This document shows positions 11,041 through 21,541 of a DNA stretch of 64,000 nt, piece by piece; the stretch's first letter is position 1, and the number at the start of each line of letters is the position of its first letter. Source of the DNA: Sugiyamaella lignohabitans (lineage: Eukaryota > Ascomycota > Dipodascomycetes > Dipodascales > Trichomonascaceae); NCBI RefSeq assembly GCF_001640025.1, contig NC_031671.1:2480001-2544000 (forward strand), written 5' to 3'. The notes below the pieces were generated by a model, which made no database searches, was not told the origin of the DNA, and was given only the letters and a program-made list of their open reading frames with translations. A program made the translations under genes and the position numbers.

Positions 11041-11438
11041 AGCGTGCATGGTTATCGCTCTCGGGTTGCATTATCGCGACATCTGGGGTTTGTTGGAAGT
11101 ACCCGGTTGCTCACCGCAGCGATTACTATTCGGTTGTGTGGAGTAATGCACCTGTTCCGTGAATTTGAATGCTCGTCTCCGAGACACTTCGTGTCCCAAT
11201 TAGTAAAATAGCTGAAGATTAAAAACAAAAAGTCTGGGTGAGTCCCTGCTGTTACCTCGACAGTGCACATCACTGTCAGCAAGTTTATAACAGAGATATA
11301 ATTAACGTTCCCATAATCAACGGGATATTATGGTCATGCCAAAATGTGTTAGCTGTAGCTGCATAGCTGGACTTCTATTTTCTAGAAGCGAACTGCCAAA
11401 TATTTAAGTTGATCGTTGGCGGCAGCTTACTAGCCCTC

Positions 11439-12029
11439 ATGAATCGGTTCAGGACCATTTGCTGCGGCAATCACGGTCACAAAACTGTTAAGTTCACTGA
11501 GAACGAGACTGCACTGGTAGTAAGCCTTAGAGGCTTTATTTGTCCTCTCTTACTGGCCAATAAGCAAAAACAATTTCTTTATACACATGCTAACGATCCA
11601 AATCTTGCTAATCTTCTGGCTCAAACTCAACTGCAATATACGTACCCCACCCACGTGTGGGTGAGCTTCTCTAAGTACAAAGGAAACACAAAACTCAAGT
11701 GTCTCTGCTACTCTAGTTCGCCATATATTGGTATATTTGTTTCAGTCGACACGAGGTTTGCACCAGTGTCAATGCAAGTGTGCCTCTACCCCCCTTACCA
11801 ATCGTCATCTGGTTCTCAAAATTCAATTAGTAAGGTTAATGTCACTTTTCTGCTAGGAGCCCCGGTAATCCATGGTAATAATCGATCCTTGAAATATCGT
11901 TATAATATAGGGACCGATGATTATACCATTTACCTAAGTGAACGACAGATACTTATGATTGCAAATAAATTCAAGTCTTGCTGTAGGGAAATATCCCGTG
12001 GCAAAGGCAATCTACTCTGTTGGTTCTGA
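11439..12029 (+). CDS. orphan ORF, cysteine-containing, unknown
   Basis: A 196-codon open frame from the ATG at 11439 (the frame extends 10 codons further to a TTG). I recognise no domain. It carries several Cys residues (NRFRTICCGNHG near the start, a CCREIS segment near the end) and no signal peptide. It is 140 bp upstream of the F-box gene on the same strand. Codon use is AT-rich compared with the housekeeping genes. It could be a lineage-specific gene, an exon of a spliced gene, or a decayed gene. Confidence 0.4.
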   Translation: MNRFRTICCGNHGHKTVKFTENETALVVSLRGFICPLLLANKQKQFLYTHANDPNLANLLAQTQLQYTYPTHVWVSFSKYKGNTKLKCLCYSSSPYIGIFVSVDTRFAPVSMQVCLYPPYQSSSGSQNSISKVNVTFLLGAPVIHGNNRSLKYRYNIGTDDYTIYLSERQILMIANKFKSCCREISRGKGNLLCWF

Positions 12030-12169
12030 TGACTTGGTGTTCACTTAGTACCGAGACCGCATAAATTAAAATGCTCTTATGTCCATAATCCTAGCTTAAT
12101 GCGTAAACTCGAATTTTGGATTCTACAGAACTCCAATTTAATAACCTCAAGGAAGCTGTTCTTATAGAC

Positions 12170-13609
12170 ATGAAAACACTCTTTCCCTTTGTTAGAATAT
12201 GGGCCAAACGCAGGCCACAAGTTGATCCTCTCCTTAAACTTCCACCAGAGATTCTTCATGAGATTTTCTTGTTTTTAGATATATACGAATGGTTGAAATA
12301 TAGACAAGTTTCGAAGCTATGGCTAAACTATTTGATGAATGATAGTAATTTGTGGCTTTCGGCTATAGGTAACTATCATAAACTGGCACTGACAAAAATC
12401 TGCTTTCAACTTGCATTTCCAAAGTCCAGGACGGTGCCTAAACTGAAACTCACCCTCGCGTATGATGAACCAATCTTTGACATAACTACTTCACCGTGGT
12501 TCGGTCCTTATAAAATTATCGTTGAACATTTAGAAATTCAAAGTGTCGGATTTTGGCACAGGACACACAGGTATGAGTTCTTTGCTGAACCACATGCAAA
12601 ACTGCCTCCCGCTAGAGCCATAAGCGTTTCACACAAAAGTCTATTTTTTGATATTGATGTCACATTTTTTATTTCTAGCATTCCTGATATTACTACAGCA
12701 GTGGATGTCACGACTAGCAATATAACTTCAAGTTTATCGTTAGAACCAAGCATAAAACCAATTCGAGAATGGAACGCTTCTCACTTTGAGTCAAACATGT
12801 GGTCAGCCGACATCAGTCAACATCTCTCCGCCACCATTGAAAAACGATCAAGCGTAAAATCATTCTCAATTTCTAAATATAGGGCAGCAAATGAAGTGAT
12901 TGATTGGCATCCGTTGGTTTGGCTGCATTTGCTGGGTGCTTTTCCTAATCTTGAGTGTCTCTCTATATCTCTAGATGGCTCGGTACTAGACCTCTCCCTT
13001 TTTCTTGAGTTTACTGCTCACTGTTGTCCTAATTTAAAGGCAATCAAAATATCTAATTTGGAAAATTCAGATAGAAGTCATCAGAGACGTGTTTCCCCAG
13101 TTCAGCATGAAGATATGGAGGATATATTTAATATTTACGGCAATTCATCGCAATCCAGGCCAAGGCAGCTCTTAAAGAAAAAAGGGGTTTTAAAAGGGTT
13201 GAAAAGACTTGAGATTATCAATTACATCAGAAACGTATCCCATCTCTTCTTTGTCTATGGTTGTGGGCCCAACATTGAGACTCTGATATTTAAATCATTC
13301 CTAAGATCAGAGGTACCTTGTCCCAATATCTTCTGGCTTCCGTTCCCAAAACTTAGGAACCTAAGTCTCGCTGACAATCATATGGTAACTGATGATTATA
13401 TCCTTGATGTCCTGGCAAAGTGTCCTGTTCTTGAATGGATAGATCTCAGCTACACCTCTATTACTTCAACTGGTTTACATGCCCTTCTGAATCGAGGGGT
13501 TTCTCATATAGCCATAGAAGGCGTAGCTATTGACTCAGGATCTCATTATGATCTTAATAGAGATGGAGCTACAATATCCTTGGTAGCTTTTGATTTTAAT
13601 ATCATGTAG
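12170..13609 (+). CDS. F-box protein with leucine-rich repeats
   Basis: A 479-residue protein. The F-box is at the N-terminus (LLKLPPEILHEIFLFLDI, then QVSKLWLNYLMNDSNLW), the Skp1-binding motif of SCF ubiquitin ligases. The C-terminal half has degenerate leucine-rich repeats, for example LPFPKLRNLSLADNHMVTDD and LEWIDLSYTSITSTGLHALL, of the kind that bind substrates. The reading frame is open upstream to a TTG at 12116, but the first in-frame ATG is 12170. Substrate unknown. AT-rich and divergent, as expected of a fast-evolving F-box family. No GC element flanks it. Confidence 0.8.
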   Translation: MKTLFPFVRIWAKRRPQVDPLLKLPPEILHEIFLFLDIYEWLKYRQVSKLWLNYLMNDSNLWLSAIGNYHKLALTKICFQLAFPKSRTVPKLKLTLAYDEPIFDITTSPWFGPYKIIVEHLEIQSVGFWHRTHRYEFFAEPHAKLPPARAISVSHKSLFFDIDVTFFISSIPDITTAVDVTTSNITSSLSLEPSIKPIREWNASHFESNMWSADISQHLSATIEKRSSVKSFSISKYRAANEVIDWHPLVWLHLLGAFPNLECLSISLDGSVLDLSLFLEFTAHCCPNLKAIKISNLENSDRSHQRRVSPVQHEDMEDIFNIYGNSSQSRPRQLLKKKGVLKGLKRLEIINYIRNVSHLFFVYGCGPNIETLIFKSFLRSEVPCPNIFWLPFPKLRNLSLADNHMVTDDYILDVLAKCPVLEWIDLSYTSITSTGLHALLNRGVSHIAIEGVAIDSGSHYDLNRDGATISLVAFDFNIM

Positions 13610-14110
13610 AATATTGTCTTGGAACCTGTTTTATATCTTCATTCCATACTTGGGGTCCTTTGACCTCATATGTAATAGTTTATAATTATATACAGATTGT
13701 GGTTACGTATATGCCTGTTCACCGCTTTCTCGGGAATTGACTTAAATGCTGGGCGGCATGGAAGTGGAAGTGCAGTATACTATTTGTCCACAGAATTAGC
13801 TGATAAGCTATTCTTTGAGGCTCTAATAGGGGCTCCTTGTCAAGATTAACAGTCCTAAAAAGAAATAAAGCCCCCTCTTCAATACGATTGATAGGTAAAT
13901 ATCCCTTATAGGCAAGTGCTGAAGCTTGGACCACACTTTAATCTCGCATAACTACATTTGGCAGGTGCATGTAGCCAAGAGACTAGCCCATACTCGAAAG
14001 GATATTGATTGACTTCTAGTAGCTCCTTCAAAGCTCCTTTTTATATAAAAGTTATGATATGTATCTATGGCTGGTAGCTTGGAATTCGATCTATTATTCT
14101 CAAAGACAAG
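13610..14110. other. intergenic region, F-box gene to protease
   Basis: AT-rich; no gene or repeat recognised. Presumed promoter of the protease gene, ending about 10 bp after a possible TATA-like TTTATATAAA near 14039. Confidence 0.4.
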
Positions 14111-15370
14111 ATGAAGCTGTCGGTCAACCTGTTACCAATACTATGCCTGCTCTTAGCTAATACTGCCAAAGCTTGTTTAACAGGGAATTTCAATGTTGTA
14201 AACTCATCTTTAGAGATAGCTAATCCAGGAGTGGTGTGGAACCAGTTCGAATATGTGCAAAGGAAAGCACCTCCCGCCATGACAAGAAACTTGAACAAAC
14301 GTCAGATAGGTGGAGGTACTTTCCAAGAACCATTGGATAATTATCTAACCTATTATACTATGAATGTAACAATTGGTAATCCTCTTCAAACTCTCAATGT
14401 GTTAATAGATACCGGCTCGAGTGATCTTTGGGTACCAGGATACAACTATGGAGGTTTTGATCATAGGCAATCATCTACTTGGAGTAAGCAAGACGACAAT
14501 TTTGCTATTAGATATGTAAAAGGATATGCCAGGGGTATGTGGGGAACAGATACTATTGATTTCTCATCAGGGGCCAGTATTACGGACCAGCAATTCGGGG
14601 TTGCTATTGACTCGAGTGACTCCGCGATGGGTGTTTTTGGTATTGGTCCCATAAACTCAGAAGCAGCAGACACGCTATATTACAATATCCCTGAATCTCT
14701 AGTGAGGCAAGGACTTATCTCCAAGAACATTTACTCGATATATCTTGACGATCAAAATAGTTTGACTGGACATGTTCTTTTTGGTGGTATTGACCGGGAA
14801 AAGTTTGTCCCACCGTTGCAGACAGTCCCTGTGACGTCTACATCAACATTGGAAGTTACTTTAAGCTCTGTTAGCGCTGGTGGTCAAAAAACCATTTCTT
14901 CAATTTCAGTGGTACTAGATACGGGTACTTCACTTATGTATCTTCCCAATTCCTATGTTAAAACTATCGCGAAGGCATATGGTGCTACCTACAACCAGGA
15001 ACTGGATATGTATACACTAAACAAGTCTTCCTACAATAATCTACCGGAATCTGTAAGATTCAATTTTCAAGGAGTGGTGATTCAGGTTCCTACTAAAGAA
15101 GTGATTTGGCCCCTTACATGGTTCACAGGGAAAAACGAGGGGGGCAAGTATGCCTTGACTATTATGCCTAACACTCAATCACTCGGATATAATATCCTAG
15201 GAGATACATTTTTACGATCTGCCTATGTTGTGTACGATCTAGATTACCGTGAAATATCCATTGCGCCAGTACGATACAGCCGTCTTAGCGACGTTGTGCC
15301 AGTCATTGGCAAGTTGCCCACGAACAATATGGATTCTGATTACTATTCAGATTATTCTGAAGATGATTAA
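14111..15370 (+). CDS. secreted aspartic protease (pepsin/yapsin family)
   Basis: A 419-residue A1-family protease. It has a signal peptide (MKLSVNLLPILCLLLANTAKA), a short propeptide ending at a Lys-Arg Kex2-type site (NLNKRQIGGG, near residue 60), and the two catalytic motifs DTGSSDLWVPG (about residue 100) and DTGTSLMYLP (about residue 270). The flap Tyr region is unlike secreted acid proteases (RYVKGYARGMWGTD). The C-terminus is acidic and Tyr-rich (DSDYYSDYSEDD) without a hydrophobic GPI signal, so it is probably secreted rather than wall-anchored. Likely hydrolyses extracellular proteins. Confidence 0.93.
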   Translation: MKLSVNLLPILCLLLANTAKACLTGNFNVVNSSLEIANPGVVWNQFEYVQRKAPPAMTRNLNKRQIGGGTFQEPLDNYLTYYTMNVTIGNPLQTLNVLIDTGSSDLWVPGYNYGGFDHRQSSTWSKQDDNFAIRYVKGYARGMWGTDTIDFSSGASITDQQFGVAIDSSDSAMGVFGIGPINSEAADTLYYNIPESLVRQGLISKNIYSIYLDDQNSLTGHVLFGGIDREKFVPPLQTVPVTSTSTLEVTLSSVSAGGQKTISSISVVLDTGTSLMYLPNSYVKTIAKAYGATYNQELDMYTLNKSSYNNLPESVRFNFQGVVIQVPTKEVIWPLTWFTGKNEGGKYALTIMPNTQSLGYNILGDTFLRSAYVVYDLDYREISIAPVRYSRLSDVVPVIGKLPTNNMDSDYYSDYSEDD

Positions 15371-16625
15371 AATAGAACATAAATATACATGACGTGACCC
15401 ACTATAAACATTTGCCGGTAGTTACCACCAAGCATCTTTCTATCTATTAGGGGATATAGGAGCATCTCTTTATTGATTAGGAAATATAGGGTCCATTTCA
15501 GGTGCACCCCTAACTGTGTCTAATATTAACCACCAACATTCAAAATACGGTCAATGACATGCAGCTGTCGTTATTTAATGTAATGTGGTCCACCTATACC
15601 CGATAGACATAACATTATACCCCCCGAACCCGTATTTTACCCCACCTAAGAGACGAAGCCTCAAATACTGCACAAAACCCGGCGTGATGTAACAAAACGG
15701 TACGGCATCCACACGTTTGCCAAGGTTTATTAGAAGTACATGTTAATAAATCCTACCGGTTGCTATAACCAATAGATCTTTCGATGGTGATACTGTATAA
15801 CACGAGTCTCCTTAATTTTCCTTCCACCTTTTACATTTTCTCCCTTTCGAAAGATTGGATAGAAACCTGTACTGAATAAAAATATATAGCATTAAAAAAA
15901 AAATCTCAGTTCAGCCTCAAACTGCAAAGTTATAGATGCCGCAAACATACCTTTGCGATCCAGTTACCTAGGTTCATGGCTATATTAAGATCAGGGGCTG
16001 CTAGCACTCTGTAGGACTGCATACATATACAGCTTTGACCACTCAGCCACATGGATCTGCAAACATGAAACGTTGGCAATAACTGTGGTTCATCTTTTGC
16101 AGCGGTTATAGAGCTCCTCCGGTAGTAGAGAGATATCTGCAGCATTTTACTAGCATTGGCTCCTGAAAAATCAGTAAAATCAATGTGAATTTTAAATCAA
16201 TATCAGCAGCATCTCGGATGCATTATCATCGGTATCGTAATTTAAGGTTTAGTCCGAATTTTCAGGGGTATTTGGTATTCCCGCTTTTGGATAGTAATCA
16301 AGATTTGCTGATCCGTTAGTTAAAATGGTAAGACGTTGAATATGCAAGCTTAATTAGGAAACATGCATGGGCTTGACACTTCACCTGGAACCACAACACT
16401 GTCTGAGAAAAGGGGGAAGCCCCTTATCACTGGTTATCGTGACCCTTATAAATAGCAGGATGATTCTTCAGCCTGAGTTTTGTTTGGCAATCAGAAATAT
16501 TATACCGATTCCTTGATATTATTATATCTTCCGCTCATTTTAATTAATCCCACCCATTGTCACTCCTTGTTTAAATATAATACCACTTTTTTATTCTCGT
16601 CTTCACATTGTCTATAATATTTCCA
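15371..16625. other. intergenic region, protease to HsbA-like wall protein
   Basis: No gene seen. Two imperfect direct copies of about 32 bp lie at 15430-15491 (each ends in GGGGATATAGG or GGAAATATAGG after an AGCATCT start). A TTATAAATAGCA TATA-like site near 16446 lies about 180 bp before the next ATG. Confidence 0.45.
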
Positions 16626-18929
16626 ATGTTGTCTAGGTCAGCTCTCCTTCTATTTGTTTCGTTAGTAGCCAGTGTTACTGCTACTGATATTAACTCGGTA
16701 ATTCAAAGTTTTGGTCAATTGAAAAGCGCTTCTGATGCTTGTGATGCCAAGGTTGCCAGTTACAGTCACTCCCAAGGTGTTGGCCCAACCGAGGAAATTC
16801 AAAAAGGGACCTCAAACGTTTGTAAGCACGTTAGCGACTTAGCTTCCGATGTTAAGGAGCTTGGTGGTTCTCTTTGTGACGAGGACATCAGTTCCCTTCA
16901 AAGCGCTCTTGACTCGGCTGGTCCCAGTATTATTAAGCTCCTTGAAGATCTCGCAGTCAAATACTCTGACTTTTCTGAAGCTGGAATTTCTGGTGCTATT
17001 AAAGGTGATTTGACTTCTTTCCAAAATGGCGTTGACTCGATTCAATCTTGCCAAGCCTTCAAGGACAATTTCTCCAAGGATTTCGGTCAATCTTTTGACC
17101 TGATCAACAAGGCTTTCGAATTGGCTGTCGGCACTTATAAAGATTGTGGTTCCACTGGTAGTACCACCAGTGCTACTTCAGTTACTGTGGCTGCTGTTGC
17201 CTCAAGTCCAGCTGCTAGTTCTATTGCATCTGTTGCTGTTTTGGCACCTGAAAGCTCCAATGTCGCTGTAGTTGCTCCCGCTGCCTCTACTGGTCCTGCT
17301 GCCCCCGCTGCTCCTACTGGTTCGGCTCCTGCTGGCACTACTGGTTCGGCTGCTCCTTCTGCTCAAGGTACTTCGTCCGCTGGCAATGGAATCTTGTATG
17401 AAACTGTGGTCGTTACCTACACTTCTGATGACATTGTCTACGAGACCACCACAGTCTGTCCTTTGACCGAGACCACTGCTGCTACTTCTGTCGCTGCTGT
17501 TTCTGCTCAAGCTACATCTTCTGCTGCTGCCGTTGCTAGTTCTCCTGTTTCTGTTGGTGCTGTTGCTGGATCTTCTGCTGCTTCATCCTCTGCTGTTGCT
17601 TCTCAGACCACTGCCGCTCCTGAAACCCCAGCTACTGGTGGTACTTTGTACGAGACTGTTGTCGTTACTTACACCTCAGATGATATTGTTTATGAAACCA
17701 CTACTGTTTGTCCTTTGACTGAGACTACCGCTGCTACTTCTGTCGCTGCTGTTTCTGCTCAAGCTACATCTTCTGCTGCTGCCGTTGCTAGTTCTCCTGT
17801 TTCTGTTGGTGCTGCTACCTCTGGAAGCTCTTCTCCTGCTGTTGGTGGTACCGTTTACGAAACTAAGGTTGTCGTCTACACTTCTGACAATGTCGTTTAT
17901 GAGACCACTACTGTTTGTCCTTTGACTGAGACCGGCGCTGCTACTGCTACGCCTGCTACTTCCGTTGCTGCTGTTGAGACCTCTGCTGCCTCTCCTGAAG
18001 CTACTTCTTCATCTGCCGCTACTGCTTCCCCTGTTGAGACTTCTTCATCTGCCGCTACTGCTTCCCCTGTTGAGACTTCTTCATCTGCCGCTGCTGGTCC
18101 TTTGTATGAGACCAAGGTTGTCGTTTTCACTTCTGAGAATGTTGTCTACGAAACTACAACTGTTTGTCCTTTAACTGAGACCACTGCTGCTGCTGCCGGT
18201 ACTTCACCAGCATCTGTTGCTCCTGTTGCTCCTGTTGCTCCAGTCGCTACTTCATCTTCTACCCCTGTTGCTGCTGCCGTTGCCGCTGCTGTCACCTCTG
18301 TTGCTCCTGCTGCTGCTCCTGCTGCTACTTTGTATGAGACCAAAGTCATCTACCAAACTTCAGGCAATGTTGTTTACGAGACCACTACTGTTTGTCCATT
18401 GACTGAGGGCGAGACTGCTGCTGCTACCCCTGCCGTTTCTCCCGTTGAGACTCCTGCTGCTACCCCTGCTGCTAGTACTACTGTCGTGACTCTTTTTGTG
18501 ACTGAAGAGATCACTGTCACTGCTGCTAACGGCCAGGTCTACACTACTCAGGAAGTTGTTCCAGCCCAATCCACTCCAGTTGCTAACTCAACTGCCCCTG
18601 CTGTTCCTGCCAACTCAACTGTCCCTGCTATTTCTGCTCCTGTTGTTCCTGCTAGTTCCGCTCCAGTTGTCGCTCCTGTCAGCTCTGCTGCCCCTGTTGC
18701 CCCTGTCAGCTCCGCTGCTGCTCCCGTTTCAAACTACACTAGACCAAGCAACTTTTCTTCTGGTTCCACCTCTACAGGTGAAGTTCAAACATCTGTTGCT
18801 GCCAGCAGCGCTCCAACCTTCTCTCCTACTCCTTCTGCCGCTGAGGAATCTAATGGTGCCACTTCCTATGGTGTCATGACTAGCGGTTTGATTGCCGCTG
18901 TGCTTGGTAGCGCTTTTTTCCTTCTTTAA
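16626..18929 (+). CDS. GPI-type cell wall protein, HsbA-like N-domain with repeat stalk
   Basis: A 767-residue protein. A signal peptide (MLSRSALLLFVSLVASVTAT) is followed by a helical domain of about 165 residues resembling the fungal hydrophobic-surface-binding HsbA fold (four Cys). Then comes an Ala/Ser/Thr/Pro/Val-rich stalk with five copies of a block of the form YETxVVxYTSDxxVYETTT ending in VCPLTE (starts near 17394, 17646, 17851, 18101 and 18327), and a C-terminal hydrophobic segment after a Ser/Gly-rich site (SYGVMTSGLIAAVLGSAFF), the mark of GPI anchoring. Likely a surface adhesin or wall protein. The first ATG is 16626; the frame starts six codons earlier at a TTG. Confidence 0.88.
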   Translation: MLSRSALLLFVSLVASVTATDINSVIQSFGQLKSASDACDAKVASYSHSQGVGPTEEIQKGTSNVCKHVSDLASDVKELGGSLCDEDISSLQSALDSAGPSIIKLLEDLAVKYSDFSEAGISGAIKGDLTSFQNGVDSIQSCQAFKDNFSKDFGQSFDLINKAFELAVGTYKDCGSTGSTTSATSVTVAAVASSPAASSIASVAVLAPESSNVAVVAPAASTGPAAPAAPTGSAPAGTTGSAAPSAQGTSSAGNGILYETVVVTYTSDDIVYETTTVCPLTETTAATSVAAVSAQATSSAAAVASSPVSVGAVAGSSAASSSAVASQTTAAPETPATGGTLYETVVVTYTSDDIVYETTTVCPLTETTAATSVAAVSAQATSSAAAVASSPVSVGAATSGSSSPAVGGTVYETKVVVYTSDNVVYETTTVCPLTETGAATATPATSVAAVETSAASPEATSSSAATASPVETSSSAATASPVETSSSAAAGPLYETKVVVFTSENVVYETTTVCPLTETTAAAAGTSPASVAPVAPVAPVATSSSTPVAAAVAAAVTSVAPAAAPAATLYETKVIYQTSGNVVYETTTVCPLTEGETAAATPAVSPVETPAATPAASTTVVTLFVTEEITVTAANGQVYTTQEVVPAQSTPVANSTAPAVPANSTVPAISAPVVPASSAPVVAPVSSAAPVAPVSSAAAPVSNYTRPSNFSSGSTSTGEVQTSVAASSAPTFSPTPSAAEESNGATSYGVMTSGLIAAVLGSAFFLL

Positions 18930-19059
18930 ATGAATATATAGGTTTAGTTTAAAGCATAGACTTTTTTGTATTTGTTAAATAATATCTAATTAAAATTTTC
19001 CTCTTCATGGAGCCACTAAAACTAATTGTTGAATTCTAAGGTTTCTATTATTTTATTAT

Positions 19060-20847
19060 TTACACTAGATCAGTTATACCTTGAATCAACTCGTAAACAG
19101 CCCAAGCACCGGGATCAGGAACTGGATCTTGGACCTTTTCGGCAGAAACAACATAAGTCGCTCTTCCAAACTTAGCTTTGAGATTTGCGGTATTCTCAGC
19201 AGCCTGTCGGGCAACTTCACATGCTTTCTTAAGATCATGAGTTTTAGCTAGCTCTGCACAAAATGGAATCAGAGTGTCCATGACAGTACGATCACCACTA
19301 CGAGCTGAGGTGTACTGGTATAATGAATTCATAGCAGACTCGGCAGCAGCAGCATTCAGCTTAATGTCCAGACCATCGGCATTGAGCTTATGTTGGGACA
19401 GGTAGGCAGTGAATGAAGAAAGCCAGATGCAAAGAATAGCCCCCAAACTACCTCCCATATCATCGAGAATATCAATTAGATGGCCCAGGACTTCTAAAAC
19501 GTTGTTTGAGGAGAATACTTTATCATCTAGTTGCAGGACTTTTTCTGATGTTTCCTTAACGGCAATACCACAGTCTCCATCACCCATGATAGTATCCCAT
19601 TCTGTCAATTTAGGCTCCTTATCAATTGCCCTTTGACAAGCATGTGAAATTATGTTCTTTAATCTCTCCTTGTCCATGACTAATGTAGTCTTCTCGTGGC
19701 TATCAGCATTGGATTCGCTAATGCCGTCCACTTCTGATACGGTTCTGCTGAGGTCTTTATAGTCATTTGCAACATATTGTGGCCATCCGGGAACAGAACA
19801 ACGTTCATTAAGCAAGTCAAAAATATACTGCTCAGAAAGCTTCGTCTCTCTTGCTACATTTGAGATATTGCAAAGTGAGATGGAAAATCCTGGGCCATTA
19901 AGAGAAGTTTCAAATGTTCCCGATAAGATTCGCTTGGGAGTGATGTTCCACTTATCATTGAGTACTTGAGTAGCGACTCGAGAAAGACTACTAAGTTCGA
20001 GTTCTGAAAGCCCGCCGAAATTGTTGACCAACAAAATGACCCAGTCATTTGGCTGGAACTTGACAAAAGATCTGGTTGTATCAGCAGGGTCAACGAGGAA
20101 ATTAATCATCATGCCAACTAGTTCTTCAGGCTGGGGAATAGGGGTCAGTTGTTTTAATCCCTTTTCATTGTGAATACCCATTCCCAACACACAGGAATCT
20201 AATGGGATCTCTTCATGGCTTGATCTTCCTGGAACATGACAGTGGTCAAGAGATGAGCCAGAAGTGACAGTGTTGGCATTCATACTGCGTCCCAAGTCCA
20301 TACATTCATCAAACGATTTTCCAGAATCAGCATACGCTCCCAAAACCTTCAATACTAGAACATTACCAGCCAAACCTCTTCTGCCGACTGTGTCGATTGA
20401 TGCTGAACCTTTAGGAAGGGTAGCATCATCAGTAATGGGCAACAGGGCGATCTTGGCATTGGAAGGAATTAATGAAAGAGCCTTGGCTTTCTCACAAGCA
20501 AGACCAAAATGTAATTTGTCTCCAGTGTAATTTGTAATTACCAAAATTACTCCTTTCTCAGATGGAGATACTTTTATAGCACTCAAGACCTGCTTGGCAC
20601 TAGGACTGGCAAAGATATCACCATTGACAGCAGCAGTTAACATTCCATTGCCAACATATGAAGACCAGGCAGGTTCATGACCAGAACCACCTCCTGAAAT
20701 AATTGACACTTTATCCTTGGAATGGTAAGGATTGTAGATAACCTTTTCTGAGGGGATAAAATCAAGGTATGGGTTAGCATTGACGAGGTTCTCTAGAGCC
20801 TTGACAACAAGGCCATTACCGTCACTGAAGAAGTGTTTTTTAGACAT
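19060..20847 (-). CDS. DAK1: dihydroxyacetone (glycerone) kinase
   Basis: A 595-residue ATP-dependent kinase converting dihydroxyacetone to dihydroxyacetone phosphate, in glycerol catabolism and dihydroxyacetone detoxification. The N-terminal DhaK domain holds the substrate-binding motif IISGGGSGHEPAW and the segment LDHCHVPGRS, whose His binds the substrate as a hemiaminal in this family. The C-terminal DhaL domain has the Mg-ATP motif MGDGDCGIAV and GGSLGAI. The length fits fungal Dak proteins (about 580-610). Yeasts may have two paralogues, DAK1 and DAK2; the paralogue is not resolved here. It is divergent from the SRPBCC gene. Confidence 0.96.
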   Translation of the reverse strand: MSKKHFFSDGNGLVVKALENLVNANPYLDFIPSEKVIYNPYHSKDKVSIISGGGSGHEPAWSSYVGNGMLTAAVNGDIFASPSAKQVLSAIKVSPSEKGVILVITNYTGDKLHFGLACEKAKALSLIPSNAKIALLPITDDATLPKGSASIDTVGRRGLAGNVLVLKVLGAYADSGKSFDECMDLGRSMNANTVTSGSSLDHCHVPGRSSHEEIPLDSCVLGMGIHNEKGLKQLTPIPQPEELVGMMINFLVDPADTTRSFVKFQPNDWVILLVNNFGGLSELELSSLSRVATQVLNDKWNITPKRILSGTFETSLNGPGFSISLCNISNVARETKLSEQYIFDLLNERCSVPGWPQYVANDYKDLSRTVSEVDGISESNADSHEKTTLVMDKERLKNIISHACQRAIDKEPKLTEWDTIMGDGDCGIAVKETSEKVLQLDDKVFSSNNVLEVLGHLIDILDDMGGSLGAILCIWLSSFTAYLSQHKLNADGLDIKLNAAAAESAMNSLYQYTSARSGDRTVMDTLIPFCAELAKTHDLKKACEVARQAAENTANLKAKFGRATYVVSAEKVQDPVPDPGAWAVYELIQGITDLV

Positions 20848-21541
20848 TCTATAGGTTGTAGTAGAAATAGTTTAAGAATATTATTCCTTCAGAACTTCTG
20901 AACTTGACAGGATTTATATATATAGAAAGCAAGCTATGAATCAACTTCCCCATTCTTTTTTGGGGGTGTTACGCCAATTCGATAAGTGGGGGTCTGGATA
21001 AATAGATATGCATAGTCGTGGGGTACCTGGAGGATCTTCACGGAACTACTCAAAATGGCATACCGGTGGAGACAGAAATATAGGATAAAGTTCCAGGGAC
21101 AAATAGGTTATCTAGAAAAAACTGGACATAGAGCTTGGAAGTACATGTGAGATTCATGTTTTTATTTTTATATTTGTCTATGGATTTTGGAAATCGAGGT
21201 TCACACCGATGCTCGATATAACTTATCATAGAAATGATAGACCATATATTAGGTATACTAGAATTTGTACTACGTAGTTAGAAAAGGCCCATAGCTGAGT
21301 GGATATGTCAATTCTCGATCTCAACCCATTTTTCTAGTATGACACCTTTACCAGGCTCTTTTCTCATTTCAACTATGCTGTGTACTTTGACTACTCCACG
21401 ATCCCCCAAAACTGCCACCACCTCCCCAATTATGTGCATATTATCACGTGCTCGGGAATCCGATATCTAACTATCCGTGGCGTCTGGCGCACGGCACATA
21501 GCTCGATTTCTCTTGATCAAACTCCTTATTCACTATCAAAA
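20848..21541. other. divergent promoter, DAK1 and SRPBCC gene
   Basis: 694 bp without a gene. A TATATATA stretch near 20915 lies about 70 bp before the DAK1 ATG. A CACGTG E-box occurs near 21445. No repeat seen. Confidence 0.45.

Larger units (their letters stand above)
10692..11438. other. intergenic region with a divergent pair of GC elements
   Basis: Two GC elements sit tail-to-head outward (10917-10965 on -, 10984-11040 on +), the only closely spaced pair whose heads face each other. The rest shows no gene. Confidence 0.5.

Noticed and set aside
21285..21360. tRNA-like text CCCATAGCTGAGTGG
   Set aside because: No TTCGAAT arm or acceptor stem; not a cloverleaf.
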